From Schistosoma mansoni (taxonomy: Eukaryota; Platyhelminthes; Trematoda; Strigeidida; Schistosomatidae), in contig NW_017386025.1 of NCBI RefSeq assembly GCF_000237925.1, positions 2,786,215 to 2,850,214 of the forward strand: a DNA stretch of 64,000 bases, given 5' to 3'. Numbering within the stretch: the first letter of the stretch is position 1; each line of letters begins with the position of its first letter. The notes under the pieces are model-generated. The model was not told the DNA's origin. It was given only the letters and a program-made list of their open reading frames with translations, and made no database searches. Of this stretch, positions 60,574 through 64,000 are shown piece after piece. Position numbers and translations under genes: made by a program.

Positions 60574-63349
60574 GAACATCATAAACATACACTCTTTTAC
60601 AAAATAAGTAGTATGTATTAAAGATTAATAATTAATCTCAGTGGTCTATCAGTTAAGTGCTCTGGCTCGAGGCTGGTTGGTCCTGGGTTCAAATCTCGCG
60701 AATGCGGGATCGTGGATGCGCACTGCTGAGGAGTCCCACAATAGGACAAAACGGCCGTCTAGTGCTTCTAGTTTTTCCATGGTGGTCTAACTTCAATTGA
60801 CTCATGATTTCAGCTATGCAAATACTGAAATCTCCACAAAAACCCCTTCTGATAATAATTAGTCTTTCAATGTATCCAATTATTAATGAATTATAAAACA
60901 AATTCTTTAATATTGAACTCAAATAGGTTTTACACAATAAGCTACATAAGTTCTGTTAAAAATTCAATTGATTTCTTGGAATAATAGTTTGTTATATTTA
61001 CTTTAATCAAGTATATTTATTAGTAGCTATGTCAATTATGAATAGTTGGTGAACATTGGTTTTCTTTAGAAAAGTTATGAATAAAAATTTGTTTATTATT
61101 GCTATGAATTAAAAAAGGCCGTCACCAATTTGTGATTTTATCACGTGATTTATTCACTAATCAAAATACGACTTGTCTAATCTTAGCACTGTGCCAAAAC
61201 AATGACGTTCGACCGGTATGAGCAGTCTAGCGTCTTTATTGGTCCCTTGTCCACCTAACCCTTCCAGTTGATTCCAGAACACCGATAACAGCTTCACTAT
61301 GTGAATCATTTATTTCAAGCATACTCGACTTATATACCAGATGGACAGACTGCATCACACTATAAAATAGAAAATAATATTTGCACAAGACCAAGCTAAA
61401 TGTGGCTGTGAACGTGGGAGACAATAATCAATAAACTGAATATAATTTAAGGACAGTAAATCGTACAGTTATAATTCATAGGTCAAAATAACGCTTATAA
61501 TAAGATGAATATAGATATGCACAATCTAATTACTCAATAGTTAAACAATTAGAATATATATAGAATAATAGTCCATTAATAGGTCCCGGAAATTATCAGT
61601 ACTTATGTCTTCACTAAGATATAACAATTATCTTTCTAACTTGTAATCTATTCATTTCAAAAATTCTTGAAAGAATTATATAAAATATCAAGAATACTTT
61701 CAAGCTAGTCATTGAATATATGTAGATAGGTAACTATGGAGTTTTATATAATGAATCAATACTTGCTTGTACTATTTAGTCCATTAAATTTGAGAAGAAA
61801 ACATTACACCAATCTAAAAGACCAACAATTAATTTGATAGTTTATTTACAGAAACTTAACACAAAAACAGAGTTTCTATTTGTATTATTTGTCTATTGTT
61901 TAGTACAATGTTTAGATAAATAACACTCAAATTTCATTTATATTCTATCTTAACTTTAATCTGATAAAGATACATACTTTTAGAATTCACTCTGTTTTTT
62001 CATTAACAGATTAGGTTGTTTTATATGTCAAGTTGACAGGGATTATAATTTTTATTTTATATTTTCGTTATAATTGGTTGGGTGTTATTTATTCAGCAAA
62101 AATAAGACAGACTAACTTGATCTAGATATACCGAAAACAGTATGCTCTTTACGAGAAACAATTGCCCTGGGATTGATCTCTGGTGGATGTATACTGTTGA
62201 GAAGACTCGAACTAAGGCTAAACATCTCTCCAGTTATCCTTGATTATCATAGATTTCCTAACCGGTGAAAATTAACTATGAATACCAACTACAAATAAAG
62301 TTTAAATCAATCGGATAGGAAATTTCCCAAATGAATATGATTGCAAACTACATACATACACATCTTATTGTATAGTAGATCCATTATTAATGTTACAAGA
62401 CATTCTGAAAGTTCATGTAGATAAATCTGTCCCATCTCTACTATTAACTAATATCGAGTGAGTAAAATGGTAGCGAAAACTCGCTTAACTAATATCTATT
62501 TGTAACGAACTCGCGATATTCCCCCTTGGATATGTCTATAAAATCCTGAGTCACTTCACTTTAAACGCTTATTGATCGACATATTTTACTTTATCTTGTA
62601 TTAAGATTCTCTTGAAGTACACACTTTTCTCATCGTATAATATTTAACTCAAGATATCAAGATATTGAGGTTAAGACACCATTGTTTAACTAATGAACTA
62701 CTGTAAAAGAAGTGTCTGTCTCCACACCAATTTTGCATCTTAAGTTGAAGCACATAGATTACTGATAAGGTTAACACTGATAGTGAAAAATCATTATTAC
62801 AACTGTAACAAAAATAATTTTTTATTAATGAAAAAAAACTCAATTCAACTTACAAACATAATTATCTGGCCATATTTTACCATGACTTGTACTATTATCC
62901 AATGAACTATTAAACGGATTCTGGGAGAAATCTAAAGGTACTGATTTATTTGACAAGGAATAATCATACGGTATCAACTCTTCGATAGTAGTACTATCCG
63001 CATTATTAGTTACACTGTGATTGGTATTGTGATTATCAATTGTGGCACCATTACTGGTAGTATTAGTAGTAGCATTGATGTTCATATTGCTTCTGTCATC
63101 TTCATTTTTATTACCATTATTATTATCATCACGAAGTTTACTGTGAATATTGTAATTCGTATCATTATGACGAATATTCAACGGTCTCGTTATATGAGAC
63201 GAAGAAGTTTGTAATTCACTTAATGTCATACATGAACAATCTTGTGCTGAATTGTTACAATCACGAGCTGCTTGTAATAAATCAGTACTGGCATTGTTAT
63301 TATTGTTATCATTACAATTCAATGGATGACAGGCAGTTACAGCGTACGG
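19623..63349 (-). CDS. Spliced gene: RIN/Sprint-family Ras-Rab interactor (Rab5 GEF), 5' part outside window
   Basis: Eleven coding exons in compatible phases read, N to C: a disordered Asn/Ser-rich region, an RH-like segment ([57 protein letters not shown]), a VPS9-like segment ([48 protein letters not shown]), then a Ras-association domain ([40 protein letters not shown]) and a Ser-rich tail. This order is diagnostic of RIN proteins, which bind active Ras and activate Rab5 on early endosomes. The SH2 domain expected upstream would lie past 63349. An exon between 46913 and 33384 is not found, because the phases do not join. Introns reach 13.5 kb and hold most of the window's repeats plus a nested gene. 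Confidence 0.8.
20540..20632 (+). mobile_element. Truncated SINE-B copy, plus strand
   Basis: Only the ribozyme block and tail remain, up to GGTCTAGCTTTATTCGA. The hammerhead-like block at 20561-20605 keeps CTGAGGA and GAAA with an ATC cleavage triplet, but stem I has a mismatch and stem II is short. Activity is uncertain. Confidence 0.75.
20850..21225. mobile_element. Smα-like SINE, inverted pair
   Basis: The minus-oriented half (20850-21015) has a complete tRNA-like head and a ribozyme block at 20880-20924 (core CTGACGG, so A9 is lost; GAAA and GTC are kept). A 5'-truncated plus half follows, about 21025-21225, with CCGACGAG in place of CTGACGAG and the common Smα tail. Antisense/sense placement in the RIN-like intron is mixed. 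Confidence 0.85.
21838..21990 (-). repeat. Degraded Smα-like SINE
   Basis: Begins CATGGCTAGCAGCGAAGTTC and follows the family order with many substitutions. The ribozyme block is eroded. Confidence 0.6.
22021..22436 (-). mobile_element. RTE-like LINE 3' end with GTAA microsatellite tail
   Basis: Minus-strand fragments match the RTE C-terminus: [12 protein letters not shown]-like, [10 protein letters not shown]-like, then [20 protein letters not shown] and [10 protein letters not shown]. It ends in tandem GTAA repeats (22024-22042), the usual 3' tail of RTE elements. Frameshifts are present, so it is not functional. Confidence 0.9.
22616..22690 (-). CDS. RIN-like gene exon (RA domain, middle)
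   Basis: 75 bases between TTCTTTTCAG and GTAATA, phase 1 at both ends. Encodes [20 protein letters not shown] then INGT. The pattern hydrophobic helix then GLFVY matches the core of Ras-association domains. Confidence 0.8.
22751..23013 (-). mobile_element. LINE 3' UTR fragment
   Basis: Reverse complement of the 3' UTR at about 10345-10626: shared segments include CAGTCAGTCAATTAGCTAAA, TAGGACCAGGCACATA, TAGCACAACAAGATGAACAC and GAGCCATGTCACC. It is a short 5'-truncated insertion of the same LINE family as 9412-10626. Confidence 0.85.
23440..23705 (+). mobile_element. Smα-like SINE, plus strand
   Basis: The B-box region (GGTACTGGGTTCAAGTCCTA), the ribozyme block and the tail (GGGAAGATTCAAGTAAACAA) are in order. 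The 5' flank 23300-23440 holds head-like material of another repeat (CGGTTTGGGCACCCGAGCAG) that recurs in part at about 58640-58745. Confidence 0.85.
23504..23548 (+). ncRNA. Smα hammerhead ribozyme, core intact, weak stem I
   Basis: The core CTGACGAG, stem II GTCC/GGAC, GAAAC and cleavage triplet GTC are all present. The 3' arm of stem I reads CTCGAC instead of the family CTGGAT, leaving a C-C mismatch and a wobble against ATTCAG. Cleavage may be reduced. It is antisense to the RIN-like gene. Confidence 0.65.
24248..24899 (-). CDS. RIN-like gene exon (linker and start of RA domain)
   Basis: 652 bases, acceptor CAATTTACAG, donor GTGAGT, in phase 0 and out phase 1. The first 170 residues are a disordered Ser/Thr/Asn-rich linker with a basic cluster ([17 protein letters not shown]). 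The end, [20 protein letters not shown] then RPNMTAREL, is the first strand pair and helix start of the Ras-association domain. Confidence 0.8.
24900..27427. other. Intron of the RIN-like gene
   Basis: About 2.5 kb of AT-rich DNA. An AAT/ATT microsatellite lies at about 27344-27390. No repeat family, exon or RNA gene recognised otherwise. Confidence 0.5.
27428..27801 (-). CDS. RIN-like gene exon (VPS9-like core)
   Basis: 374 bases; the first codon is split with the preceding exon to give Asp. Encodes [20 protein letters not shown], then an Asn/Thr-rich insertion of about 30 residues, then [17 protein letters not shown] and [18 protein letters not shown]. This aligns with the VPS9 helices (DDFLP... 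then EIEYM-LLDP... then GYYLTS). The Asp of the DD motif is kept, but the usual GYYLTS tyrosine motif is not seen. Acceptor CCCCCACCTAAG, donor GTAAGT. Confidence 0.75.
27802..29865. other. Intron of the RIN-like gene
   Basis: No repeat family or coding exon recognised. The 61-codon open frame at 29638-29823 lies just upstream of the LINE fragment and has no supporting evidence. Confidence 0.4.
29866..30395 (+). mobile_element. RTE-like LINE C-terminal fragment
   Basis: Plus-strand pieces: [57 protein letters not shown], then across stops [15 protein letters not shown]. These match the RTE C-terminus in the same order as the copy at 22021-22436. Several in-frame stops show it is dead. It ends near AAGTGAGTAAGCAGG. 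Confidence 0.9.
30692..30746 (-). CDS. RIN-like gene exon (VPS9 region, short)
   Basis: 55 bases between TTCGTTTAG and GTTAGT. Encodes [18 protein letters not shown] plus one base. In phase 0, out phase 1, agreeing with both neighbours. Corresponds to the loop before the catalytic Asp in VPS9 proteins. Confidence 0.75.
31460..31575 (+). repeat. Degraded SINE-B ribozyme and tail
   Basis: The ribozyme second strand ACTGGGACGAAACGAGTGCC and a tail relic (AATCGGTTCATGATCTCAAT) remain. The first core strand is lost. Confidence 0.6.
33253..33384 (-). CDS. RIN-like gene exon (start of VPS9-like region)
   Basis: 132 bases, phase 0 at both ends (acceptor ATCAATTAG, donor GTAAGT). Encodes [20 protein letters not shown], then [20 protein letters not shown] and IRKS. 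The helix pattern matches the RIN segment in which a conserved helix (KK-LLLLRVCKLIY type) precedes the VPS9 catalytic part. Confidence 0.75.
34442..34860 (-). CDS. Exon-like open frame, unknown (possible pseudogene or nested terminal exon)
   Basis: A minus-strand open frame of 139 codons follows a good acceptor (TTTTGTTTTCTTAG at 34861-34874) and ends in a stop at 34442. It starts [20 protein letters not shown] and ends [10 protein letters not shown]. Its composition is unlike its low-complexity surroundings. An upstream short segment (35011-35065) also has a strong acceptor and donor, but its frames either contain a stop or do not fit this exon's phase. It does not fit the phase of the flanking RIN-like exons either. 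I recognise no family. Confidence 0.35.
35415..38340. other. Intron of the RIN-like gene, unannotated
   Basis: AT-rich with a CA microsatellite at about 36278-36293 and degraded SINE-like traces near 35660-35840. A short exon-like piece on the plus strand at 35989-36066 (after [29 protein letters not shown] then stop) is unsupported by neighbours. Confidence 0.35.
38350..38660 (+). mobile_element. SINE-B copy, plus strand
   Basis: Flank GGGGGGTTTTGTGGAGGATT, inverted left end (ATCATGAGTCGATTGAAGCT at 38404), then A box (GGCTCAGTGGTCTGTCGGTT), B box (GGGTTCGAATC), ribozyme block 38564-38609 and tail. The ribozyme keeps CTGAGGA and GAAA, but stem II has lost its 3' strand (AAAAC for GGGAC) and the cleavage triplet is GTT, so it is likely inactive. 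Confidence 0.9.
38815..38966 (+). mobile_element. RTE-like 5' UTR fragment
   Basis: GC-rich block in an AT-rich setting: CTCCTCCGGGGGCTACTGCC, CAGGTAAAGGAGGAGGGCTG and CCATCCCGTAGAAAACCAAC. This matches, from memory, the 5' leader of schistosome RTE elements. It is interrupted on the right by a Smα insertion (38967-39184) and seems to resume after 39197 (CTGCCCTGGTAATATTGACG). Confidence 0.6.
38967..39184 (-). mobile_element. Smα-like SINE insertion with 12-bp target-site duplication and hairpin end
   Basis: The body runs from the reverse-complemented Smα tail (GAATCTTCCCATCGATGTGT, CATACTGTGCGTATTGCCTC) into the ribozyme region, then folds back. Flanking copies of ACCATTTAAACT at 38955-38966 and 39185-39196 are a perfect 12-bp direct repeat. 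The internal region between the ribozyme strands is deleted, so no active hammerhead is left. Confidence 0.85.
40310..40545 (+). mobile_element. SINE-B copy, plus strand
   Basis: Complete head (CCCAGTGGTCTAGAGGTTAA, GGGTTCGAATC), ribozyme block 40409-40452, tail, and the distal flank ending CAAAACCTCTTCTGAT. Stem II is broken (GTAC/AGAC) and the cleavage triplet is GCC, so it is inactive by the consensus. Confidence 0.9.
41223..41697 (+). mobile_element. LTR-like repeat, copy 2 (best-preserved ends)
   Basis: 475 bp starting TGTTGTA and ending TGTAACA, that is TG...CA with short inverted termini as in LTRs. It has no coding content. Homologous over most of its length to 51290-51780 and, more distantly, 2446-2846 and 61215-61626. 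Direct repeats at the two flanks were not evident, so solo-LTR status is an inference. Confidence 0.6.
42407..42488 (-). repeat. LTR-like repeat, terminal fragment
   Basis: Matches only the TGTTATATCCC end of the family (ATAAATAGACCTAAAAGTTA up to GGGGGATATAACA). Confidence 0.6.
43565..43790 (-). repeat. Degraded LINE 3' UTR-like fragment
   Basis: Short matches to the tail at 22751-23013: GGCCCAAGTTGTCATATCGA and CATAACAAGATGAAATCAAC. Strongly diverged. Confidence 0.45.
44830..45175. repeat. SINE-B-related inverted pair, diverged
   Basis: Starts with ATCATGAATCGATCCAAGTT and ends GATCAATCCATAACA (inverted outer ends). Ribozyme relics lie in both halves: minus near 44905-44955 and plus near 45085-45120 (CTGGTGAGGAATCCCATACT). 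Belongs to an older or sister subfamily. Confidence 0.65.
45545..45910. mobile_element. SINE-B inverted pair with one intact ribozyme
   Basis: The minus half (about 45590-45780) carries ribozyme, B-box and A-box relics. The plus half (about 45783-45910) is truncated to the ribozyme and tail, ending TAGACTCATGAATTCAACTA. The outer ends form the usual inverted termini. Confidence 0.85.
45805..45850 (+). ncRNA. Type I hammerhead ribozyme in SINE-B, fully consensus
   Basis: Stem I GCACTG/CAGTGC pairs perfectly (6 bp). The core CTGAGGAG is followed by stem II GTCC/GGAC with loop CGTACTA, then GAAAC, a minimal stem III (ACGGCCGT) and cleavage triplet GTC. Every conserved core position is kept. It lies on the strand opposite to the RIN-like gene. 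Confidence 0.85.
46690..46812 (+). repeat. Degraded SINE-B-like copy
   Basis: Order of traces: GAGTTCGATCGTAGATGAGT, GTGACGAGTTCCATGCTAGA, then GATCAATTCATAGTGATT. A minus-oriented relic of similar age lies at about 46095-46210. Confidence 0.5.
46913..47028 (-). CDS. RIN-like gene exon (RH domain, second part)
   Basis: 116 bases, acceptor AATTTTAG, donor GTGAGT, in phase 0 and out phase 2. Encodes [20 protein letters not shown] and [18 protein letters not shown]. The VLKPL-type motif followed by H-V is a hallmark of the RIN homology region. The next exon must supply one base, which the 33253-33384 exon cannot do in frame. Confidence 0.85.
47029..49299. other. Intron of the RIN-like gene
   Basis: AT-rich, no repeat family or exon recognised. 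Confidence 0.5.
49300..49389 (-). CDS. RIN-like gene exon (RH domain, first part)
   Basis: 90 bases, phase 0 at both ends (acceptor TTCCTACATAG, donor GTAACA). Encodes [20 protein letters not shown] then [10 protein letters not shown]. The RQFISGM-NYLL string is the best single match to vertebrate RIN proteins that I recall. Confidence 0.85.
50126..50240 (-). mobile_element. Truncated SINE-B copy, minus strand
   Basis: Tail and ribozyme block, ending inside the B box (GCGAGATTCAAACCC). The ribozyme (50164-50209, minus) keeps CTGAGGA and GAAA, but stem II closes with a G-T pair and the base pair next to the cleavage site is mismatched. It is in sense orientation within an intron of the RIN-like gene. 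Confidence 0.85.
50451..50607. mobile_element. MITE-like element with 35-bp inverted ends
   Basis: The left arm 50451-50485 (starts GGAAAATATATGTCTA) and right arm 50573-50607 (ends TAGACATATATTTTCC) are inverted copies enclosing about 90 bp. No coding sequence. Confidence 0.65.
50492..50736. repeat. Tandem duplication of the MITE-like interior
   Basis: Two copies of about 105-113 bp (50492-50596 and 50624-50736), both running from GAATGTACAGCTTAA to TAGCCTCCT-TAGA. The second copy contains an alternative right arm that pairs with the left arm as well as the first does. Confidence 0.8.
50809..50911 (-). CDS. RIN-like gene exon (before RH domain)
   Basis: 103 bases; the first base completes an Arg codon from the previous exon. 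Encodes [20 protein letters not shown] then [14 protein letters not shown]. Acceptor TATTTTAG, donor GTAAGT. The amphipathic helix leads directly into the RQFISGM motif of the next exon. Confidence 0.8.
51290..51780 (-). mobile_element. LTR-like repeat, copy 3
   Basis: On the minus strand it begins TGTTGTAACCCGAAGAGAAT. Closely similar to 41223-41697 for about 400 bp; the other end (GTGTGGCCGAGTGGATGCCT, plus strand) is more diverged. No coding content. Confidence 0.65.
52683..52704. repeat. TA microsatellite
   Basis: About 11 TA units in an intron of the RIN-like gene. Confidence 0.85.
53478..53640 (+). mobile_element. Smα-like SINE, plus strand, diverged
   Basis: Head (GACTCAATAGCTAAGTGGAT, ACCGAGTTCCAGTCCCAGAG) and a ribozyme block at 53567-53611 with CTGACGAG and GAAAC intact. 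The stem II closing base is changed (GGAA for GGAC) and the stem I 3' arm (CGCTAC) does not pair. Probably inactive. Confidence 0.8.
54540..55640 (+). mobile_element. CR1-like (SR1/Perere-type) LINE fragment, decayed
   Basis: Plus-strand reverse transcriptase pieces: a degraded [20 protein letters not shown], then [29 protein letters not shown], a shifted [16 protein letters not shown] (catalytic box YADN for YADD), and [20 protein letters not shown] with [14 protein letters not shown]. Stops and frameshifts throughout. The C-terminal part fades by about 55640. Confidence 0.85.
56390..56930 (-). CDS. RIN-like gene exon (disordered region with basic end)
   Basis: 541 bases, acceptor AAACTGCAG, donor GTAAGT, in phase 1 and out phase 2. 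Starts [20 protein letters not shown], passes through a Ser-rich tract ([20 protein letters not shown]) and ends [14 protein letters not shown]. The basic helix at the end runs straight into the RLMTNPKSQ segment of the next exon. Confidence 0.8.
59473..60279 (+). CDS. Nested single-exon gene: acidic orphan protein, 268 aa
   Basis: An uninterrupted 268-codon frame on the plus strand inside an intron (56931-62853) of the minus-strand RIN-like gene. The protein is very rich in Asp, Glu, Tyr and Asn, with acidic runs ([20 protein letters not shown]) and a more structured-looking middle ([40 protein letters not shown]). No signal peptide, membrane helix or known motif. Codon use is AT-rich like the neighbours. 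ATG at 59473 has A at -3, and a second ATG lies two codons later. An AATAAA signal follows 14 bases after the stop. I do not recognise the family. Confidence 0.7.
   Translation: MAMSKFLPIEKSQVIQITVYEKDNFTNDKMCNNHIEDCGFNLEKSDYYLLKTMRRQQRHKAGTSNNNINVDDFESDYDSIDPTTNRYLDKLFNLTNHSYHDSDHIPTLTIGNWTYRLLMIDRNKLFQKTDYNELDNKERFSDSTYDSPDHFESLTDDSDEYNATVYKITRKFKHVRVYHKLVDNNPFCIHNQTNQHDITDDYDYKEKWYEYGSDRLDSDDEIIEEDIYEEDCHEKEQYKQDYDTYSKLQNKEIVYTSDEFDTCEDDNE
60294..60299 (+). other. Polyadenylation signal of the nested gene
   Basis: AATAAA 14 bases downstream of the 59473-60279 stop codon. Confidence 0.5.
60542..60574. repeat. AAT microsatellite
   Basis: About eleven AAT units. Confidence 0.9.
60630..60875 (+). 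mobile_element. SINE-B copy, plus strand
   Basis: A box (CTCAGTGGTCTATCAGTTAA), B box (GGGTTCAAATC), ribozyme block, tail (CAATTGACTCATGATTTCAG) and distal flank ending AACCCCTTCTGAT. A young-looking copy with few changes from the family consensus. Confidence 0.9.
60720..60765 (+). ncRNA. Hammerhead in SINE-B, G12 mutated
   Basis: Stem I, CTGAGGAG, stem II and GTC are present. The second strand reads GGACAAAAC instead of GGACGAAAC, replacing the conserved G12, which acts as general base in hammerhead cleavage. Predicted inactive. Confidence 0.75.
61215..61626 (-). repeat. LTR-like repeat, copy 4 (diverged)
   Basis: Follows the family order (CACCTAACCCTTCCAGTTGA, AGAACACCGATAACAGCTTC, ATAAAATAGAAAATAATATT, terminal AAGATATAACA) with many substitutions. 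Confidence 0.6.
62854..63349 (-). CDS. RIN-like gene exon (most upstream in window)
   Basis: 496 bases, acceptor AAATTTAG at 63350-63357, donor GTAAGT, in phase 0 and out phase 1. Starts [20 protein letters not shown] and is mostly disordered, Asn/Thr/Ser-rich ([20 protein letters not shown]), with a conserved-looking end ([20 protein letters not shown]). Asn repeats arise from AAT/AAC codon runs. The upstream acceptor shows more exons lie beyond the window. Confidence 0.75.
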
Positions 63350-63574
63350 CTAAATTTAAAAAAGTACAAATTTAAAGTGATTACAGAATATATTTTCTCA
63401 ATATACAATTGAATAGTTGAATAATCATCTTGTTAAGTGATAATAGTCATAAAGAGTATCTATCATTGATGAACTGAAATGGAAAAAATGAATGAAAGCA
63501 GTATGTCTCATTGATCTTAAAGTATCATGCTCGGTACAAGATTTGAATGTCAACAGTCCCGTTTTGTATACATT

Positions 63575-63800
63575 CATAATCAGAAGGGGTTTTGTGGAGA
63601 TTTCAGTATTTTCACATCGGTTAAGTGCTCTGGCGCGAGACTGGTAGGTCTTGGGTTCAAATCTTGCAAGGTGAGATCGTGGATGCGCACTGCTGAGGAG
63701 CCCCATAATGGGACGAAACGGCCGTCCAGGGCTTCCAGATTTTCCATAGTGGTCTAACTTCAATTGACTCATGATTTCAACCATGAAAATACATTTATAA
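63575..63800 (+). mobile_element. SINE-B copy, plus strand, with conserved 5' flank
   Basis: Flank ATCAGAAGGGGTTTTGTGGA then AGTATTTTCACA, a partial A-box (CGGTTAAGTGCTCTGG), B box (GGGTTCAAATC), ribozyme block and tail (CAATTGACTCATGATTTCAA). The inverted left end is missing, so the flank joins the head directly. Confidence 0.9.
63687..63732 (+). ncRNA. Hammerhead in SINE-B, core intact, stems slightly weakened
   Basis: CTGAGGAG, GAAAC and GTC are kept. Stem I GCACTG/CAGGGC has one mismatch, and stem II has a C-A mismatch compensated by extra G-C pairs. It could retain weak activity. It is antisense to the RIN-like gene. Confidence 0.65.
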
Positions 63801-64000
63801 ATCTAAAATATTATTAAACAAGGAGGAACTATTTATATAATGTTTCCTGATATCCTAATAATTCCTCTGCTTTATATCAATTTATGATGAAAACTCTGTT
63901 CAAAGTGATGACCTTTTTTCTTTTAAAATTCCTTAAAAGTGTTGCTCGTCACCTGTTAGATTTAAAGTACATTGATTTCATATTCACACTGTCAGTTATT

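Noticed and set aside
60542-60574. Possible CRISPR-like or structured repeat
   Set aside because: It is a simple AAT microsatellite in a eukaryotic intron; no spaced direct repeats exist in the window.

Overview
The window looks like a piece of a parasitic flatworm (Schistosoma) nuclear genome. It is AT-rich, its genes have small exons separated by long introns, and it is full of repeats that match schistosome families known to me: RTE-type and CR1-type LINE fragments, and Smα-type tRNA-derived SINEs carrying hammerhead ribozymes. The species cannot be fixed from the sequence alone.

Layout. Positions 1-6200 hold a 5'-truncated RTE-like LINE (minus strand), an LTR-like repeat, a MITE-like inverted-repeat element and several SINEs. 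A plus-strand gene of four recognisable exons (6260-13860, about 601 codons) encodes a Ser/Asn-rich protein with a coiled-coil core; I cannot name its family. Converging on it from the right is a large minus-strand gene running from beyond 63349 down to 19623. I identify this as a RIN/Sprint-type Ras-and-Rab interactor: RH-like exons, a divergent VPS9 (Rab5 exchange factor) region, then a C-terminal RA domain. Eleven coding exons are mapped with consistent splice phases. At least one exon is missing from my model (between 46913 and 33384), and the expected N-terminal SH2 part would lie outside the window. A single-exon plus-strand gene for an acidic orphan protein of 268 residues (59473-60279) is nested in one intron of the RIN-like gene.

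The most interesting layer is the repeats. Two distinct tRNA-derived SINE-like families are present. One (Smα-like) carries the known schistosome hammerhead. The other, called SINE-B here, is more numerous and also carries a type I hammerhead next to a tRNA-like A/B-box head. At least two SINE-B copies (11518-11563 and 45805-45850) keep an intact conserved core and paired stems. The first lies in sense orientation inside an intron of the coiled-coil gene. Many SINE copies have a fold-back (inverted-pair) structure, and one Smα insertion has a clear 12-bp target-site duplication. LTR-like repeats, MITE-like elements and LINE tails fill much of the remaining intronic DNA.
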